Of a stretch of 64,000 nt of DNA, positions 59,509-64,000 are shown piece after piece. Within the stretch, counting starts at the first letter, position 1; every line of letters starts with the position of its first letter. The notes under the pieces were generated by a model that had not been told where the DNA came from, searched no databases, and saw only the letters and a list, made by a program, of their open reading frames with translations. Source of the DNA: Natrinema zhouii (lineage in GTDB: Archaea; Halobacteriota; Halobacteria; Halobacteriales; Natrialbaceae); NCBI RefSeq assembly GCF_013456555.2, contig NZ_CP059154.1:1860001-1924000 (forward strand). Reading direction: 5' to 3'. Made by a program: the position numbers and the translations under genes.

Positions 59509-60204
59509 ATGACCAACAATCGTCCTGATGATCGTTCGAACCGACGCGACGAGAGTAATCGATCGATCCCAACGGACCGTGAATCGCCCGTCGGTTCACC
59601 AGTTATCCGGGGCGACGAATCGGTCGCTGGGACCCGCGCCCGCGAAGCCGTCCAGTTCGATCCCGACGACCCCGAGAGCCTCGCAGCTGCCGCCGAAACC
59701 GTCCGCCAATTCGCCGCCGGCAAAACCAACGACGACCATCTCTACATGCTCCGCGGCGCAGCCGCCTGCGCTGCCCTCGTTCGCGGCGAAGGCTCCTACA
59801 AAGCCGCCGCCGAACGCGCCGGCGGCGACGCCACCGTTTCATTTATCCGCAAGTGGGCTCGCGTCCATGACCTCCCGCGATCGGTCCGCAAACAGGTCGC
59901 ACTCGGACAGATCGCACCAACCGCCGCCAAACACATTGCCCGCGTCGGCGGCGAATCGCGTCTCCTCCTCGCATGGGCCACCCTCGACGGTGATCTCACC
60001 GTCCGCGATGTCCGTAACGTTGCCAGTGTCATCAACGACGGCACCTCCATCGACCAGGCACTCGACGATCACGACATTACTCTCGGCCAGCTCGAACTCA
60101 CTCTCTCGCCGACTACCTACCGCGACCTTCGACGACGTGCATCTATCGAAGACGTCGATCCCGGCCAGCTCGTTACCGAGGCGCTCGAGCAGTACTTCGA
60201 ATGA
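59509..60204 (+). CDS. Haloarchaeal protein with a ParB-HTH-like region
   Basis: A 231-residue protein. A disordered Arg/Asp/Ser N-terminus (about 1-45) is followed by helical segments with VRGEGSYKAAAERAGGDATVSFIRKWARVHDLPRSVRKQVALGQIAPTAAKHIARVGGESRLLLAWATL near 90-160. This resembles the helix-turn-helix part of ParB/KorB partition proteins (the GQIAPTAAKHI stretch in particular), but there is no N-terminal ParB nuclease/NTPase motif. The start is supported by an AGCTTTTT run about 25-32 nt upstream. I treat it as a putative DNA-binding protein of unknown role. Confidence 0.6.
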   Translation: MTNNRPDDRSNRRDESNRSIPTDRESPVGSPVIRGDESVAGTRAREAVQFDPDDPESLAAAAETVRQFAAGKTNDDHLYMLRGAAACAALVRGEGSYKAAAERAGGDATVSFIRKWARVHDLPRSVRKQVALGQIAPTAAKHIARVGGESRLLLAWATLDGDLTVRDVRNVASVINDGTSIDQALDDHDITLGQLELTLSPTTYRDLRRRASIEDVDPGQLVTEALEQYFE

Positions 60205-60285
60205 GGAAGATCGGGCTGACGAGTAGCATATCGCGGCAGTGGAGAAAGAAACGTTTAACCGCTGCTCCCCGAAAAAGGAAACTAC

Positions 60286-60359
<74 letters not shown>

Positions 60360-60793
60360 GCTTTTCGCCGCGAGCAAATCCGAGAGCGGTAAGCATTAGA
60401 ACCAGCGGGATTTGAACGCAGGGAGGTCGCGCGCAACGAAGCGAGCAACCGCTTCGCGTAATCAAATTGCGTCCGGCTGCCTTCTTGTTTCGAACAATTT
60501 CATGAGCGACAGATCACGAAAGCAACAGTGTTTGAATGTGGATCACATTTTTCGGACTTCAGCACGTTCTTACTGAGGAATCGGACACCAATCAGAACGA
60601 ATTGAAGGGTGCAAATCTGACAATTACGAGGTAATCCCCATTTTTCTTTTACCAGATATCTACTAACAACGGCCGAGTAATACAGTATTGAAGTCGATTA
60701 TAGTAGGTTACACTGTGTGGACAAAGGACGAACCCAGACACCCAGGGGATCAACGACAGTAGTCACTGTGTTCTGGGAGTTGGGATTAAGAAA
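60360..60793. other. AT-richer gene-free stretch with tRNA-derived sequence
   Basis: Between tRNA-Lys and tRNA-Cys. It contains a reverse-oriented T-loop-like GATTTGAAC near 60410-60418, a small hairpin CGAAGCG/CGCTTCG (60437-60457), and a degenerate copy of the tRNA-Lys T-arm/acceptor at 60454-60477. From about 60480 to 60780 the sequence is AT-rich with no gene. Confidence 0.55.
60454..60477 (+). repeat. Degenerate copy of the tRNA-Lys 3' end (possible att remnant)
   Basis: Matches 60333-60356 of tRNA-Lys at 20 of 24 positions. Direct repeats of a tRNA 3' end are the usual product of site-specific integration at tRNA genes. There is no integrase between the copies (121 nt apart). Confidence 0.45.
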
Positions 60794-60869
60794 AGCCAAG
60801 GGCCGGATTTGAACCGGCGGTGGGCGGCTCTGCAGGCCGCTGCGTTCGGCCGGACTCTGCCACCTTGGC
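60794..60869 (-). tRNA. tRNA-Cys (anticodon GCA)
   Basis: Read leftward, acceptor GCCAAGG at 60869-60863 pairs with CCUUGGC (60801-60795); the anticodon loop CTGCAGA has GCA at 60833-60831; the T-loop TTCAAATC is standard. It lies just beyond the 5S gene, in the usual haloarchaeal rRNA-operon position. Confidence 0.92.
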
Positions 60870-60900
60870 GCGTTCTACGGTTGTCACTGCGTTCGTTTAA

Positions 60901-60939
60901 GCATAGCGGTACGGCACAATTCTCGTACGATCGCTATGC
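60901..60939 (-). other. Hairpin between 5S and tRNA-Cys (outer)
   Basis: GCATAGCGGTAC (60901-60912) pairs with GTACGATCGCTATGC (60925-60939), with a small bulge. Probably an RNA-processing or spacer helix in the rRNA precursor. Confidence 0.45.
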
Positions 60940-60956
60940 CAACTCTACATGCAGAA

Positions 60957-60998
60957 AACCCCGCAGAGCAACTGCTTCGGCAGTCGCTCTGTGGGGTT
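60957..60998 (-). other. Strong hairpin between 5S and tRNA-Cys
   Basis: 18-nt arms at 60957-60974 and 60981-60998 pair with only two mismatches (possibly G-U) around a CTTCGG-type loop. Reading leftward a T-run follows. It could stabilise the 5S 3' end or act as processing/termination signal. Confidence 0.55.
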
Positions 60999-61010
60999 GA
61001 TGGTATGAGT

Positions 61011-61132
61011 GGAGGCGGCGAAACGAATTTCCCAGAGGCTCGCGCACTCCAGTACTCACCGTAACGCTGGCGAGCTTATCTTCCGTGTTCGGGATGGGTA
61101 CGGGAGGCACCTCGCCGCTGTGGCCGCCCTAA
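61011..61132 (-). rRNA. rrf: 5S ribosomal RNA
   Basis: Reading leftward the sequence begins TTAGGGCGGCC, contains CCCGTACCCATCCCGAACACGG and GTACTGGAGTGCGCGAGCCTCTGGG, and ends at a CGCCGCC terminal stem. These are the conserved features of haloarchaeal 5S rRNA (about 122 nt). The exact ends may be off by a few bases. Confidence 0.9.
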
Positions 61133-61307
61133 CGCCGACCAACGGAATCGAACCGTTGTAACAACGGAAGACGATGTCTTCCGAGCCTTGGACGGAAGTC
61201 CAAGAAACCGTAATCGGTGGTGTGTCTCAAACCGTGTGTATGTGTAGTCCAGTTTACGTCCGGACCCGTTCTCGCGTCACGGATCCAATGCGATGTAATG
61301 TATGAAT
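61133..61307 (-). other. 23S-5S internal spacer with processing hairpins
   Basis: The gap contains two short perfect hairpins: CGGAAGAC/GTCTTCCG (61165-61183) and CTTGGAC/GTCCAAG (61187-61204). They probably shape precursor processing. No gene is present. Confidence 0.55.

Positions 61308-64000
<2,693 letters not shown>

Overview
The window is chromosomal DNA from an extremely halophilic archaeon (class Halobacteria). The evidence is high GC with very frequent CTCGAG, acidic Asp/Glu-rich proteins, TATA-like boxes 25-30 nt upstream of start codons (leaderless transcripts), Tat-type lipoproteins, an HTH-10 bacterio-opsin-activator-like regulator, deoxyhypusine synthase, archaeal aIF1 and SecG/Sec61-beta, F420 enzymes, and the halophile order 23S - 5S - tRNA-Cys at the right end. 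A Natrinema/Haloterrigena-like member of the Natrialbaceae is plausible from codon style, but that is inference.

Layout. 1-12 kb: a ZIP-like membrane protein cut by the left edge, a Ca2+/Na+ exchanger, an AIM24 protein, a GMC oxidoreductase, a WHy-domain protein, a split-barrel flavin protein, an FAD enzyme resembling malate:quinone oxidoreductase, a methyltransferase, a three-gene lipoprotein/DUF4870 unit and a divergent winged-HTH regulator. 12-25 kb: a glycosyltransferase, a second flavin protein, a thioredoxin-reductase-like enzyme, an MBL hydrolase, deoxyhypusine synthase, a small membrane gene broken by a 1-nt frameshift, a Nif3 protein, a fused cytochrome oxidase subunit I-III, GDPD, F420:NADP reductase and thioredoxin. 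25-40 kb: secG, pdxT, an acetamidase, a PAS/Bat regulator, a HalOD1 protein, bifunctional nuclease plus hisE, a Cys-rich bundle protein, a NOG1-type GTPase, a DUF389 protein, engB, a D-2-hydroxyacid dehydrogenase and a NUDIX-eIF2B fusion.

40.1-48.5 kb holds the most distinctive cluster. An RHH regulator comes first. An Nramp-fold transporter that has lost the canonical metal-ligand motifs then runs into HyuA, HyuB and an Asp/Glu-racemase/maleate-isomerase-family enzyme with overlapping or near-touching ends. cofE and an F420-type luciferase-like oxidoreductase follow from their own promoter. The layout suggests import and ATP-dependent opening of a cyclic amide (hydantoin, oxoproline or similar), with the transporter perhaps carrying the organic substrate rather than Mn2+/Fe2+.

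48.5-60.2 kb: small membrane and zinc-ribbon proteins, a cold-shock protein, the MoxR-DUF58-transglutaminase trio, aIF1, rhodanese, NUDIX, DUF5809/DUF5810-like proteins, RimI, DUF892 with an acidic micro-protein, a DUF6360-like protein, a roughly 0.8 kb gene-poor stretch, a conserved-looking 46-aa protein and a ParB-HTH-like protein. 60.2-64 kb: tRNA-Lys(UUU), an AT-richer gene-free stretch with a degenerate copy of the tRNA-Lys 3' half, and then on the minus strand tRNA-Cys(GCA), 5S rRNA and 23S rRNA, which runs off the right edge.

No insertion sequence, CRISPR array or integrase was found. Structure not explained by genes consists of long imperfect palindromes and hairpin arrays in convergent intergenic regions (16.4-16.7, 23.37-23.49 and 36.45-36.77 kb), palindromic operator candidates, and the tRNA-Lys echo.
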